From contig CACKBK010000002.1 of assembly GCA_902598425.1 (NCBI GenBank), positions 45,706 through 109,705 on the forward strand: 64,000 nucleotides of DNA, in the 5' to 3' direction. Shown here piece by piece: positions 26,410 through 35,868 of this stretch. The notes under the pieces were generated by a model. The model was not told the DNA's origin, did no database searches, and worked only from the letters and a program-made list of their open reading frames with translations. The stretch comes from an uncultured Pelagibacteraceae bacterium (GTDB lineage Bacteria; Pseudomonadota; Alphaproteobacteria; Pelagibacterales; Pelagibacteraceae). A program made the position numbers and the translations under genes. How positions within the stretch are numbered: the stretch's first letter is position 1; each line of letters starts with the position of its first letter.

Positions 26410-29067
26410 TTTTTTAAGACTTTCTATAGCATCCTCAATTTTGTCTATATGCTGTCCACCTGCCTGAGCAAAGTCTTTACGACCTCCTCCTCCTTTTCCT
26501 CCTAAAATTTCAGAACCAACTTTTGCAAATTTAACTGCATCAAAGTTTTCTGTAAGTTTTTCAGTAATACCTACCGCAAGACCGACTTTTTCATCTTTGC
26601 TGGCAAAAACAATTATAATTCCTTCTTTAAGTTCTTTCTTTCCGTTATCTACTAATTTTCTTAATTCTTTGGGTGATAAATCAAAAATTTTTTGAAATCT
26701 TACTTTAATATTATTTATTTTTTCATCTTTAATTATGTTCTTATTCTTATCAGATAAAATTGATTTAACACTTAGCTGATCTAATTGCTTTGACAAATCT
26801 TTAATTAACTGTTTTTTGTCGTCTACATTTTTTATTGGTTTTCCACCTAATGAAATAATTTCTTTAGATATTTCATCAATTATCTGATCGTTTTTTTGTT
26901 CTGATATACCTATTTGCTTTTCTTTATTTGTAAGAAATTTCTCTAATTGTTTATCTCTCAAAGCCTCTACCCTTCTTACACCAGAGGCGATCGCTGACTG
27001 ACTTATAATTTTAAATTTGCCTACATCACCAGTATTTCTTACATGTGTCCCACCACATAATTCAGTAGAAAAGTACTTATTTCCCTCATCACCCATAAAT
27101 ACTACTCTAACCTCATCACCATATTTCTCACCAAAAAGAGCTAAAGCACCATGCTCAATCCCTTCTTTTGGAGTCATTATTCTTGTTATAACCTCAGATT
27201 TTTTCTGAACCACTTCATTTACAGAATTATCAATTTTTTCAAGTTCATCTGAGGATATTGGCTTCATATGGCTGAAATCAAATCTCAGTCTATCTGGTGC
27301 TACTAATGAACCTTTTTGAGTAACATGTGTTCCAAGAATTCTTCTTAAGGACTCGTGTAGTAAATGTGTTGCTGAGTGGTACGCTCTAACATTATTTCTT
27401 TTTTCGACATCAATTTTAAGTTCAACATTTTCATTTTTTTTTAAATTTCCATTTCTCATTTTTCCATAATGAACAAAAAGATTTCCTAATTTTTTTTGTA
27501 CATCATTCACTTCAAAAATATTTTCACCTGATTTAATTGTTCCACTATCGCCTACTTGTCCTCCTGACTCACCATAAAATGGAGTTTGATTTAAAATAAT
27601 TATACCTTCATCACCATCGCTTAACTTTTCTACTTCTTTATTATTTTTCACAATTTTCTGAATAACTGCTTCAGCATGTTCGTATTCATAACCTAAAAAT
27701 TCGGTCGGTCCTACTTTGTCTTTTATTCCAAACCAGATTTCATCTACCGAGCTATCTCCAGATCCTTTCCAATTCTTTTTTGCAAGTTCCTTACTTTTTA
27801 TCATTAAATCTTCAAATTTCTTGTGGTCTAAAGTTAAAGATTTATTTTTTAAAATATCTTCAGTTAGATCTAAAGGAAATCCATATGTATCATAAAGTTT
27901 AAAAGCAACTTCCCCAGATAATTTTTTATCAACCTTGTTAATTTCATCATCTAATATTTTCATTCCTCGATCTAAAAGCACTAAAAATTTTTCCTCCTCC
28001 ATTCTTAAAGTCTCTTTAATAAGTGACTCAGCTCTCATTAGTTCTGGATAATTTCCAGACATTTCATTCATTAGCGTTTTAAAAATATTAAAAAAAACTG
28101 GTTCTTTGGATCCAAGTAAATGGCAATGTCTCATACCTCTTCTCATTATTCTTCTTAAAACATAACCTCTACCCTCGTTAGATGGTAAAACCCCCTCAGC
28201 TAATAAAAAAGAGCTTGCTCTTAAATGATCCGCTATTACTCTAAAACTAGATAAATTTGTTTCACTTGGTTTAATCTTAATCGTTTCAGAAATTGAGTTT
28301 ATAAGTTTTATAAAATGATCTGTTTTATAATTATCGTGTGTACCTTGAAGAAGTGCAGCAATCCTTTCAAGTCCCATGCCAGTATCAACAGAAGGTTTCG
28401 GTAAATCAATTCTTTTTTCTTTTGAAACCTGTTCATATTGCATGAAAACTAGGTTCCAAATTTCAATGTATCTGTCGCCATCCTGATTTTTTGTTCCGGG
28501 CAAACCTCCTTTTAAATGGTCACCATGATCATAAAATATTTCTGAGCAAGGTCCACAAGGACCTGTTTCTCCCATTGACCAAAAATTGTCTGAAGTTGGA
28601 ATTCTAATTATTCTATTGTCATTAAAGCCTGTGATTTTTTTCCACAAATTAAAAGCCTCATCATCTTCACTAAAGATAGTAAAATAAAGTCGGTTTTTAT
28701 CTAGTCCAAAATCTTTTGTGATTAAATCCCAAGCGTAAAATATTGCTTTTTCTTTAAAGTAATCACCAAATGAAAAATTGCCTAACATTTCAAAAAAAGT
28801 GTGGTGTCTTGGAGTATAGCCAACATTTTCTAGATCATTATGCTTACCTCCTGCCCTTACACATTTTTGAGAAGTAGTTGCTCTTTTGTAATCCCTTTTT
28901 TCTAATCCAGTAAATACGTTTTTAAACTGCACCATGCCTGAGTTGGCAAACATTAATGTAGGATCATTATTTGGAACTAAGTTGCTTGACTCTACTATTT
29001 TGTGATCATTTTTTTCAAAATATTTTAGAAATGTAGATCTTATTTCATTTAGTGATTTGTCTGCCAT
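26401..29067 (-). CDS. alaS: Alanyl-tRNA synthetase
   Basis: Charges tRNA-Ala. The 888-aa protein is full length: class II core at the N-terminus ([43 protein letters not shown]), tRNA recognition region, editing domain with [11 protein letters not shown] and [11 protein letters not shown] zinc ligands, and the C-Ala domain ending [13 protein letters not shown]. It stands alone downstream of recA's terminator, with a 94-bp gap from recA's end. Confidence 0.97.
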   Translation of the reverse strand: MADKSLNEIRSTFLKYFEKNDHKIVESSNLVPNNDPTLMFANSGMVQFKNVFTGLEKRDYKRATTSQKCVRAGGKHNDLENVGYTPRHHTFFEMLGNFSFGDYFKEKAIFYAWDLITKDFGLDKNRLYFTIFSEDDEAFNLWKKITGFNDNRIIRIPTSDNFWSMGETGPCGPCSEIFYDHGDHLKGGLPGTKNQDGDRYIEIWNLVFMQYEQVSKEKRIDLPKPSVDTGMGLERIAALLQGTHDNYKTDHFIKLINSISETIKIKPSETNLSSFRVIADHLRASSFLLAEGVLPSNEGRGYVLRRIMRRGMRHCHLLGSKEPVFFNIFKTLMNEMSGNYPELMRAESLIKETLRMEEEKFLVLLDRGMKILDDEINKVDKKLSGEVAFKLYDTYGFPLDLTEDILKNKSLTLDHKKFEDLMIKSKELAKKNWKGSGDSSVDEIWFGIKDKVGPTEFLGYEYEHAEAVIQKIVKNNKEVEKLSDGDEGIIILNQTPFYGESGGQVGDSGTIKSGENIFEVNDVQKKLGNLFVHYGKMRNGNLKKNENVELKIDVEKRNNVRAYHSATHLLHESLRRILGTHVTQKGSLVAPDRLRFDFSHMKPISSDELEKIDNSVNEVVQKKSEVITRIMTPKEGIEHGALALFGEKYGDEVRVVFMGDEGNKYFSTELCGGTHVRNTGDVGKFKIISQSAIASGVRRVEALRDKQLEKFLTNKEKQIGISEQKNDQIIDEISKEIISLGGKPIKNVDDKKQLIKDLSKQLDQLSVKSILSDKNKNIIKDEKINNIKVRFQKIFDLSPKELRKLVDNGKKELKEGIIIVFASKDEKVGLAVGITEKLTENFDAVKFAKVGSEILGGKGGGGRKDFAQAGGQHIDKIEDAIESLKKLI

Positions 29068-29118
29068 ATTTTTAAAATACAGCTTTTTTGTTTGTTGTCT
29101 AGGTTCTGAAGGGAAAAA

Positions 29119-29138
29119 AGGCGCTTATTTAAGCGCCT
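29119..29138 (-). terminator. Rho-independent terminator of recA
   Basis: GGCGCTTA and TAAGCGCC (29120-29137) form a GC-rich stem flanked by six A on the left and five T on the right. Read leftward, the stem is followed by TTTTTT, 24 nt after the recA stop. It is the strongest intrinsic terminator in the window. Confidence 0.85.
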
Positions 29139-29161
29139 TTTTAGATAACTAAAAGTTATTG

Positions 29162-30286
29162 CTAATTCTTTTTAGATGGTGTTTCTTCTGTTTTTTCTTC
29201 TGCTTTCACCTTCTCTTGATCAATTGGATTTCCTTCAATCTTTTTGGAAATAAGACCAGCTTTCTCTCTTATTGCCATTTCTATCTCAGCTGCGGCTTTA
29301 GGATTTTGTTCAAGATAAAGTTTTGCATTTTCTTTTCCTTGTCCAATCTTCTCACCTTTGTAAGCATACCATGCTCCAGATTTCTCAACTATGTCTGCTT
29401 TTGCACCAAGGTCTATTAATTCTCCTGTTTTGCTAATTCCCTTGCCATACATAAGATCAAATTCAACCACTTTAAATGGCGGAGCAACCTTATTTTTAAC
29501 TACTTTAACCCTAGTAGAATTTCCGATAATTTGCTCTTTATCTTTGATTGCCCCAATTCTTCTAATATCCATTCTTACAGATGAATAAAATTTTAAGGAA
29601 TTTCCTCCTGAAGTAGTTTCTGGGCTACCAAACATAACACCAATTTTCATTCTAATTTGGTTAATAAATATAACCATGGTATTAGTTCTAGAAATTGAAC
29701 CTGTTAATTTTCTTAACGCTTGAGACATTAATCTTGCTTGTAGACCAACGTGATGATCTCCCATGTCTCCTTCAATTTCAGCTCTTGGAGTTAATGCTGC
29801 AACAGAGTCCACAACAAGAACCGACATTGAGCCTGATTTAATTAATGTATCAGTAATTTCTAATGCTTGTTCACCAGTATCCGGTTGAGAAATTAATAGT
29901 TCTTCCGTATTTACACCTAATTTTTTAGCATAAACCGGATCTAATGCATGTTCTGCATCTACAAAACCACAAATTCCACCTGCTTTTTGTGCTTCAGCTA
30001 CTACTTGGAGTGCAAGTGTAGTTTTTCCAGAAGATTCTGGTCCATAAATTTCAATAATTCTTCCTTTTGGTAGTCCACCTATTCCTAAAGCTAAATCAAG
30101 ACTTAATGAACCTGTTGAAATCGACTCAACATCCATTGCTTTTTGCTGTCCAAGCTTCATTACAGAGCCTTTTCCAAAATTATCTGTAATTTGGCTGATA
30201 GCAGCGTCTAGTGCTTTATTTTTTTCTTTATTTTCCAAATCTCTGTCTTTTGCGGATTTAACCACTTTTAAGTTATTTTTTGTCAT
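29162..30286 (-). CDS. recA: RecA recombinase
   Basis: Strand-exchange ATPase and SOS co-protease. Walker [37 protein letters not shown]-type [18 protein letters not shown], the loop [22 protein letters not shown] and RIG region are intact. The track starts at 30307, but GAGG (30292-30295) sits 5 nt before the ATG at 30286, so I prefer the 374-aa form MTKNNLKV. The tail is acidic/lysine rich as usual. A candidate LexA site lies upstream and a terminator downstream. Confidence 0.96.
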   Translation of the reverse strand: MTKNNLKVVKSAKDRDLENKEKNKALDAAISQITDNFGKGSVMKLGQQKAMDVESISTGSLSLDLALGIGGLPKGRIIEIYGPESSGKTTLALQVVAEAQKAGGICGFVDAEHALDPVYAKKLGVNTEELLISQPDTGEQALEITDTLIKSGSMSVLVVDSVAALTPRAEIEGDMGDHHVGLQARLMSQALRKLTGSISRTNTMVIFINQIRMKIGVMFGSPETTSGGNSLKFYSSVRMDIRRIGAIKDKEQIIGNSTRVKVVKNKVAPPFKVVEFDLMYGKGISKTGELIDLGAKADIVEKSGAWYAYKGEKIGQGKENAKLYLEQNPKAAAEIEMAIREKAGLISKKIEGNPIDQEKVKAEEKTEETPSKKN

Positions 30287-30291
30287 TTTTG

Positions 30292-30298
30292 CCTCTTT
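30292..30298 (-). promoter_or_regulatory. Shine-Dalgarno that sets the recA start
   Basis: AAAGAGG, 5 nt before ATG 30286 on the minus strand. It favours the second ATG over the first in-frame ATG at 30307, which has no such site. Confidence 0.7.
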
Positions 30299-30336
30299 TT
30301 TTTTCATTTTTTAACAATCGAATCATGTTATTAAAT

Positions 30337-30351
30337 GTACACATTTTGTTC
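30337..30351 (-). promoter_or_regulatory. recA: Candidate LexA (SOS) box of recA
   Basis: On the minus strand GAACAAAATGTGTAC is GAAC-N7-GTAC, one mismatch from the alphaproteobacterial GAAC-N7-GAAC SOS box and sharing GAACAAAAT with the perfect box before umuD. It lies about 50 bp upstream of the chosen recA start, a usual position for an operator. Confidence 0.5.
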
Positions 30352-30404
30352 TCATTGGCAAGAAATTAATTTTCTCAAAGATTATTAAGGAAAATAGCCT
30401 TTAA

Positions 30405-31700
30405 TTAATTAAAAGTTAAATAACGAGCATTTAAAAGCCCAACAGATTTAAGAAGTTGAAATTGTGAGAGAAGGTAATCTCTTTCAGATTTTGCAAGACT
30501 AACTTTTGCATCTAGCAATATTGAGTTAGATTGAAGTACATCTAATGTTGATCTACCTTGTCCACTTTCATATTCTGCAGTTATTCCCTCGTTTGCAATC
30601 TCTGCTGCCTTTACTTGAAGTTTCACTGCTTCTAGTACACTTTTTGATGACTGAAGATTTGACCAAGCACTTGCTACATTCGAATCATTCAATTTTACAG
30701 CATTTTCATAAAGAAGTTGTTTTCTATTTCTTAAATTTTTGGATTTTGATAAACTTGCATAATACTTGCCTCCTGAAAAAATAGGCCATGTAATAGTTGC
30801 TTCTAAGGTTTCTTTATCTTGTTGATCATAAGTTGAACTCAAATCATCGGTTTCTTTCGTCTCAAAGGACAATGATGCAGAGGGTGATAAATCAGATTGT
30901 GCTATTTGAACATCTTTCTTTGATTGCTCAAATTCTAATTTTGAAATTATTAAATTTGGGTTTGAGTTCTTTGACAAATTTATTGATTTTTCTAGTGATG
31001 TCGGAATTTTCAAATTCATAGTAATATCCTTTTCCAGTTGAAAAGTATCACTTATAGGGCCAATTATAGTCTCATAATTAAGTTTGGCAGTTACAACATC
31101 GTTTTTTGCTTGAATAAATTTAGCTTCAGCTTCTGCTAAAGAGGATTCTGATTGTGCCAAATCAGCTAATGTTACTTGTCCTCTATCAAGGCGTACCTGA
31201 TCCATCTCGACTTGTCTCTCAATTAAATTTAAATTTTGTTGATAAATTGAATACTTTTCATTAGCAAATATTGCCCCCGAGAATGCATCAACAGCTTTAA
31301 GCAAAGTATTTTGCTCTACTTGTAAAAGTTTTGCATCAGCTACTGCTAAGCCAATTTTATTTTTTTCATAATCTGCAACTCCCCCAAAACCTTGAAAAAT
31401 TTTTTGCTCAATTTTGACTGATTTAGTCTCTGGATTAACATCATTAATTGTTGCGTTACTACCGTCTTGATTAGTTAGTTTTGAAGTATCTTGACTGCTT
31501 TTAGTTCCAGACAGTGTTACGGATGGTAAAAATTCACTTTTAGAAATATTTAAATCTTGCTTTGATGCTTTAATATTTTCTCTTTCAGCATTCAATTCAG
31601 GATTTTTTTTATATGCTAATGATAAAGCATCAGATAAACTGATTGCATATGAATTCGATAAATTAAAAAATATAAATAAAGTTAAAATTATTTTTTTCAT
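30405..31700 (-). CDS. TolC-family outer membrane efflux protein
   Basis: A 431-aa TolC-like protein with a signal peptide (MKKIILTLFIFFNLSNSYA) followed by the family repeat: LSLAYKKNPELNAERENIKASKQDL, NYETIIG, and the second half with SNPNLIISKLEFEQSKKDVQIAQSDLSPS. Two structural repeats form the beta-barrel and periplasmic coiled-coil tunnel used by type I secretion and RND/MFP pumps. No pump gene adjoins it here, so it may serve several systems. It overlaps the kinase-like gene upstream by 4 bp. Confidence 0.9.
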   Translation of the reverse strand: MKKIILTLFIFFNLSNSYAISLSDALSLAYKKNPELNAERENIKASKQDLNISKSEFLPSVTLSGTKSSQDTSKLTNQDGSNATINDVNPETKSVKIEQKIFQGFGGVADYEKNKIGLAVADAKLLQVEQNTLLKAVDAFSGAIFANEKYSIYQQNLNLIERQVEMDQVRLDRGQVTLADLAQSESSLAEAEAKFIQAKNDVVTAKLNYETIIGPISDTFQLEKDITMNLKIPTSLEKSINLSKNSNPNLIISKLEFEQSKKDVQIAQSDLSPSASLSFETKETDDLSSTYDQQDKETLEATITWPIFSGGKYYASLSKSKNLRNRKQLLYENAVKLNDSNVASAWSNLQSSKSVLEAVKLQVKAAEIANEGITAEYESGQGRSTLDVLQSNSILLDAKVSLAKSERDYLLSQFQLLKSVGLLNARYLTFN

Positions 31701-32623
31701 TTTTTATACTTAATATTTTTGATTTCGTGATTTTGATTTAGTGAAAAAACGATTGAAGCAAATTTTGGTGCTTCTTTAAACATGTGTTCAGTTATTCTTT
31801 GATAAGTCATCATAAAATTTAAAACTTCTTTGTTGCTCATGATTTTTGAATTTTTTTTACTTTTATTATTTAAATATAATTTTTTTTCTTGTTTTATTCT
31901 CCACTTTCTTAATAAACTAAAATTTTTTGCTTTCAAATATAAAAAATAATCAAAGAATTTATACATTGATTTATATTTTTTATTAAGTTGATTATTTACA
32001 TATTTTCTCCATTTCAGTTTTTGATCATTATCACGCTCGATTGTATTTATTGGTTTTTTTAAATTTTTTAGTTTTTGTGGGGACGAACCTACACACCATC
32101 CTTCTAATATTACAATATTAGGTTTTTTTTTAATTTTATACCATTTATCTCTTTTTAACCTGTCATCAATTGATTTATCAAATTTCGGTAATAGTACAGG
32201 TGAAAATCTTTTCTTTGAAACTTTTCTAAAAAAACTTAAAATTAAATCTACATCATGTGTTCCTGGAACACCTCTTGTCATCAGTAAAGGATGCACCTTT
32301 TTAGCTAATATCATTCTATTTTTTCTGGTTTTGTAAAAGTCATCAATAGATATTTTAAATACTATCAATTTAAAATATTTTTCTAAAATAATCTTAATTA
32401 AAGATGAAATAGTAGTTTTTCCAGTACCCTGCCCACCTGCCAAACCTATTATCATTGTATTTTTTTTATTCACTCTATTTGCCAACCAAAAGCATACTGG
32501 GATTAAAAAAGATTTAATCATTTTATCTTTTTTTCTGAATTTTTCAGTTCTTGTTTCTTGGCTTGATATAAATTTAATACAGTCTTTCTTTACTTTTGTG
32601 TAACACAGGTTTGCTGGATGCAT
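31697..32623 (-). CDS. D-glycerate 3-kinase-like P-loop kinase
   Basis: A 308-aa P-loop kinase of the plant GLYK/yeast Tda10 type: Walker A GLAGGQGTGKTT, then SIDDFYKTRKNR, LLMTRGVPGTHDVDL, and VILEGWCVG, the family order. The expected reaction is D-glycerate to 3-phosphoglycerate, which would feed glycolate or serine-derived carbon into central metabolism. The first ~50 residues look like a poorly conserved extension and the true start could be internal. It overlaps the TolC-like gene downstream by 4 bp. Confidence 0.8.
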   Translation of the reverse strand: MHPANLCYTKVKKDCIKFISSQETRTEKFRKKDKMIKSFLIPVCFWLANRVNKKNTMIIGLAGGQGTGKTTISSLIKIILEKYFKLIVFKISIDDFYKTRKNRMILAKKVHPLLMTRGVPGTHDVDLILSFFRKVSKKRFSPVLLPKFDKSIDDRLKRDKWYKIKKKPNIVILEGWCVGSSPQKLKNLKKPINTIERDNDQKLKWRKYVNNQLNKKYKSMYKFFDYFLYLKAKNFSLLRKWRIKQEKKLYLNNKSKKNSKIMSNKEVLNFMMTYQRITEHMFKEAPKFASIVFSLNQNHEIKNIKYKK

Positions 32624-32628
32624 AAAAA

Positions 32629-32997
32629 TTAATTCTTTTTATCCAAGGGATGGTTTATTCCATCAAAAATTTCTATATCATCTAATTTATATGGATCTAC
32701 ACCTTCAATACATGCAGCATTAATTCCATACATATTTGGATTACTTCTCATTTTATGATGAGTATAAATTCCACAAATTTTACAAAAATAATGCTCAGCT
32801 ACTTTGGTATGGTACTGATATTTTGTTAATTGTTCACTGCCATTTTTTATTTGTAGATCTTTGACCTCTACAAAAGTCATTACAGTTCCTTTTCTTTTAC
32901 AAAGAGTACAATTACATCTTCTTTTAGTTTTTAATCCTTCTTTAGGAAGTTGTATTTCTCCTTGCACTTCCCCACAATGACATGACAGTTTTTTCAT
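32629..32997 (-). CDS. GFA/CENP-V domain protein
   Basis: A 122-aa zinc protein with the family cysteine set: LSCHCGEVQGEIQ, RCNCTLCKRKG and YFCKICGIYTHHK. GFA-type proteins include glutathione-dependent formaldehyde-activating enzyme, but most are uncharacterised and bind zinc without proven formaldehyde activity. It is 5 bp upstream of the glycerate-kinase-like gene on the same strand. Its promoter must lie in the 205-bp gap shared with divergent umuD. Confidence 0.85.
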   Translation of the reverse strand: MKKLSCHCGEVQGEIQLPKEGLKTKRRCNCTLCKRKGTVMTFVEVKDLQIKNGSEQLTKYQYHTKVAEHYFCKICGIYTHHKMRSNPNMYGINAACIEGVDPYKLDDIEIFDGINHPLDKKN

Positions 32998-33151
32998 AAA
33001 GTTTATATTGAATACACCATGTGATATTTCTTTTCATTTTTATTTTAATTCCACTTTTAGTGATAGTTATCCACATTATACACTATATAGTTTTCGATGT
33101 TCACGTTTTGATTCACTTTTGATTCAGTTACAGACTCAAAATACAACTTAT

Positions 33152-33178
33152 TTGACACTATTAAATAAGTGTTATACT
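33152..33178 (+). promoter_or_regulatory. Promoter of umuDC
   Basis: TTGACA (33152-33157) and TATACT (33173-33178) are near consensus but separated by only 15 bp, a spacing that weakens basal activity. Transcription would start about 33185, inside the SOS box. Confidence 0.65.
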
Positions 33179-33183
33179 AATAA

Positions 33184-33198
33184 GAACAAAATAAGAAC
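33184..33198 (+). promoter_or_regulatory. LexA (SOS) box of umuDC
   Basis: GAACAAAATAAGAAC is a perfect GAAC-N7-GAAC, the alphaproteobacterial LexA operator. It overlaps the predicted transcription start and ends 4 bp before the umuD ATG, so LexA bound here would block both initiation and escape. Confidence 0.85.
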
Positions 33199-33202
33199 AT
33201 TT

Positions 33203-33598
33203 ATGAAGCTAACTATACCTTATTATTTACATAAAGCTGGAGCTGGTTTTCCATCTCCTGCTACTGATTATATCGAAGAAGATATTGATCTAAATGTGCA
33301 CTTAATAAAAAATGTTCCAGCAACTTTTGTAATTAGAGTTCAAGGGAAATCAATGACAGATGTTGGTATTAATGACGGTGATATATTAGTTGTTGATAAA
33401 AGTTTAACACCTAGAAATTTTTCAACTGTTATTGCAAATGTACATGACGAATTAGTTGTTAAAAGTTTTGTTCAAGAAAGAGATAAAAAATTTTTAACAT
33501 CTGGGTCAAAAAACTTTAAAGATAGAATTTTAATTAACGAAGAAGAAGATATTTTTATTTGGGGAGTTGTAACTTATGTCATCCACTCAGTTTACTAG
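33203..33598 (+). CDS. umuD: DNA polymerase V subunit UmuD
   Basis: A LexA-like S24 self-cleaving protein; RecA filament-stimulated cleavage makes UmuD', the accessory of UmuC. I place the start at ATG 33203 (131 aa) rather than the track's TTG at 33008, because the upstream part is the promoter and SOS box. The cleavage site is AGFPSPATDY (cut between Ala14 and Gly15), the catalytic Ser50 lies in GKSMTD and Lys87 in LVVKSF, 37 residues apart as in E. coli. It overlaps umuC by 23 bp. Confidence 0.94.
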   Translation: MKLTIPYYLHKAGAGFPSPATDYIEEDIDLNVHLIKNVPATFVIRVQGKSMTDVGINDGDILVVDKSLTPRNFSTVIANVHDELVVKSFVQERDKKFLTSGSKNFKDRILINEEEDIFIWGVVTYVIHSVY

Positions 33599-34856
33599 AA
33601 AAATAGCACTTGTTGATTGTAATTCTTTTTATGTATCCTGTGAAAGGTTATTTAATCCAAAAATAAGAAAAAAGCCTGTGGTAGTTTTATCTAATAATGA
33701 TGGTTGTATTATTTCAAGGTCTAATGAAGCGAAAGCTTTAGGTATTAAAATGGGTGAACCTTATTTTAAAGCAAAAAATATAATCATAAAAAATAATGTA
33801 AATGTATTTTCATCAAATTATTCACTATATGGAGACTTATCAAGAAGAGTTATGCGAACACTTAAGAGATTTAATTCTGCTATTGAAGTTTATTCTATTG
33901 ATGAGGCATTTATGGATTTGTCTAACTTTTCTGATAAAGAAGTTGAAGAAGTTGGTAGAGAGATTAGAAACACTGTTTTACAGTGGACTGGTATACCAAC
34001 TAGCATTGGAATAGCAAAAACTAAGACTTTAAGTAAAGTTGCAAATCATATAGCAAAAAAAAAACAATCAGGAGTTACAAGTTTAATTGGAATAGAAAAC
34101 ATTGACTCGATATTAGAAAAAGTAGAAATAAATGATGTTTGGGGAGTTGGAAGACAATTAACTAAGTTTTATCAAAAAAATGGTATTTATAATGCCAAAC
34201 AACTTAAAAACAAATCTAATACATGGATTAAAAAGTGCTCTAATGTTTTAAGCTCAAGAACTGCAATGGAATTAAGAGGTATCCCTTGTATAGATTTAGA
34301 AACAACTGCAACCAAAAGAAAAAGTTGTGTCGTATCAAGATCATTTGGAAAAAGAGTAGAAAATTTTCAAGAATTAAGAGAGGCGGTTGCAAATTATTGC
34401 TTAAATGCCTCAGAAAAAATCAGGTCCGAGTCTTTGGTTGCAAAATCAATTACTGTATTTGTTAGGACAAGCCCTTTTCAAAGAAACTTTGGATATTATT
34501 CAAATTCAAAAACTATTGATTTCCCGATAGCTACAAATAATAGTATTGAAACTGTTAAGGCTGCGGTATCTATATTAGAAGATATTTTTAGAAATGGTTA
34601 TAGATATCAAAAAGCAGGAGTGATGCTTACGGGATTATCAAATTCAGATGGAAAGAAAAATTTATTTTCATCTGAAAAAGACTTAAAAATAAATAGTTTA
34701 ATGAAATCAATTGACAATACAAACTATAGATATGGTAGATCTACTTTAAGTCTTGCAAGTGCAGGTGTTCATAAAAAATGGAATATGAAAAGAGAGCATT
34801 CTTCAAAAATAGATACTGCAGATTTTTACTGCTTACCAAAAATAAGAGCTATTTAA
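33576..34856 (+). CDS. umuC: DNA polymerase V catalytic subunit UmuC
   Basis: A Y-family translesion polymerase. The 426-aa protein contains the catalytic acidic blocks VDCNSFYVSCERLFNP and YSIDEAFMDL, the fingers VVLSNNDGCIISRSNEAK and helix-hairpin-helix region ISIGIAKTKTLSKVANHIA-like TSIGIAKTKTLSKVAN, then the little-finger domain. Length matches E. coli UmuC. Coupled translation with umuD and SOS control make this a damage-inducible mutagenesis operon, not often expected in a streamlined genome. Confidence 0.95.
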   Translation: MSSTQFTRKIALVDCNSFYVSCERLFNPKIRKKPVVVLSNNDGCIISRSNEAKALGIKMGEPYFKAKNIIIKNNVNVFSSNYSLYGDLSRRVMRTLKRFNSAIEVYSIDEAFMDLSNFSDKEVEEVGREIRNTVLQWTGIPTSIGIAKTKTLSKVANHIAKKKQSGVTSLIGIENIDSILEKVEINDVWGVGRQLTKFYQKNGIYNAKQLKNKSNTWIKKCSNVLSSRTAMELRGIPCIDLETTATKRKSCVVSRSFGKRVENFQELREAVANYCLNASEKIRSESLVAKSITVFVRTSPFQRNFGYYSNSKTIDFPIATNNSIETVKAAVSILEDIFRNGYRYQKAGVMLTGLSNSDGKKNLFSSEKDLKINSLMKSIDNTNYRYGRSTLSLASAGVHKKWNMKREHSSKIDTADFYCLPKIRAI

Positions 34857-34862
34857 TAAAGT

Positions 34863-35738
34863 TTAGGATTTTTCAAAAACTTCAATATTCGAAATATTGT
34901 CGAGACACTTGTTGTATTCTTCCATATTCTCTCTTTTGGATAACTTGAAAATTGCAATAACAAAAATAATTATTAAAACTATTGGAATTGAGGTAACTAT
35001 AGAAAAATTACTTTTTATAAGAAAAGTGTATAAAATTATAAATCCAATAGATCTGATTAAAACATTTATCTTAAATACGCTAATTATTGAGAATGAGTGG
35101 ATAATTAAGTTATAGAAACTCATCTTTGATAAATCAAAATATCTCTTGCCTCTAATCGAAGGTATTGAGTCTCTGGTTTTAGTAATCTTAACTAATGAAG
35201 CTGAATAGCAGTTCCACGTAGCTTTTTCATTTATCATGTTTTTTACTACACTTTTTGAAATGCATGTAAAATGACCAAACTTAATTAGTTTTCCTGTAAA
35301 TAAATAAGTTAAAATTTTATGAACCTCGTAACAAAATTTAAATACATTGTTCTCTGATCTTTTTACTCTTTTGCCAACTACTGGAATATCTGGATTTTTA
35401 ACAATTTTTTCGACAAATTGAGGTATTTCTTCTGGTCTATCTTCTCCATCTCCATCCATAGGGATAACATAATCAAAATCCTCTTTTTCATAAATATATT
35501 TAAGTCCTGCTGCATTACATCTTCCGTGACCACGATTATTAATCATATTAATAATTTTGACTGATTTTAAATTTTTAAAACTTAAGAAATTATCGGGTTT
35601 TTTTTGTGTAGATGCATCATTAATAATTATAACTGAAAAATTACCCTCTATATCTGTAACCGCTTTATCAATATTGTTAATTAAAAGTTTTACTGAATTC
35701 CAATCATTATAGATAGGTATCAATATTTTGATTTTCAT
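34863..35738 (-). CDS. Family 2 glycosyltransferase with C-terminal membrane helices
   Basis: A 291-aa GT2: KIKILIPIYNDWNSVKLLI at the start, nucleotide-binding DASTQ, and the metal site VIPMDGDGEDRPEEIPQF (DGDGED in place of DxD). The last ~70 residues contain two hydrophobic helices, as in polyprenol-phosphate sugar transferases such as GtrB or DPM1. It is third in a leftward unit GT39-41aa-GT2, a combination typical of polyprenol-phosphate sugar transfer to a surface glycan. The sugar is unknown. Confidence 0.83.
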   Translation of the reverse strand: MKIKILIPIYNDWNSVKLLINNIDKAVTDIEGNFSVIIINDASTQKKPDNFLSFKNLKSVKIINMINNRGHGRCNAAGLKYIYEKEDFDYVIPMDGDGEDRPEEIPQFVEKIVKNPDIPVVGKRVKRSENNVFKFCYEVHKILTYLFTGKLIKFGHFTCISKSVVKNMINEKATWNCYSASLVKITKTRDSIPSIRGKRYFDLSKMSFYNLIIHSFSIISVFKINVLIRSIGFIILYTFLIKSNFSIVTSIPIVLIIIFVIAIFKLSKRENMEEYNKCLDNISNIEVFEKS

Positions 35739-35742
35739 AAAA

Positions 35743-35868
35743 TTAATTAACAGAATTTAAAAATCTTATTAAAGATACAAAAATTCCATGGCCTGAAATT
35801 TCTATAATAGCTATTACAACTATGATAAAAATCGTTTTTTTTAATTTAGTATCGAAAAATTTATTCAT
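35743..35868 (-). CDS. Small single-span membrane protein (41 aa)
   Basis: Too short for the ORF track. MNKFFDTKLKKTIFIIVVIA followed by IIEISGHGIFVSLIRFLNSVN gives a basic N-terminus and one hydrophobic helix. Its ATG overlaps the GT39 stop by 4 bp (ATGA) and its TAA is only 4 bp before the GT2 start, so it fills the space between two genes exactly. Such precise coupling argues for a real gene. A role as a small subunit or flippase helper for the two glycosyltransferases is inference. Confidence 0.6.
   Translation of the reverse strand: MNKFFDTKLKKTIFIIVVIAIIEISGHGIFVSLIRFLNSVN

Noticed and set aside
33008-33202. Track's long N-terminal extension of UmuD (65 extra residues)
   Set aside because: The extension covers the promoter and SOS box; UmuD homologues start near ATG 33203 just before the cleavage site.
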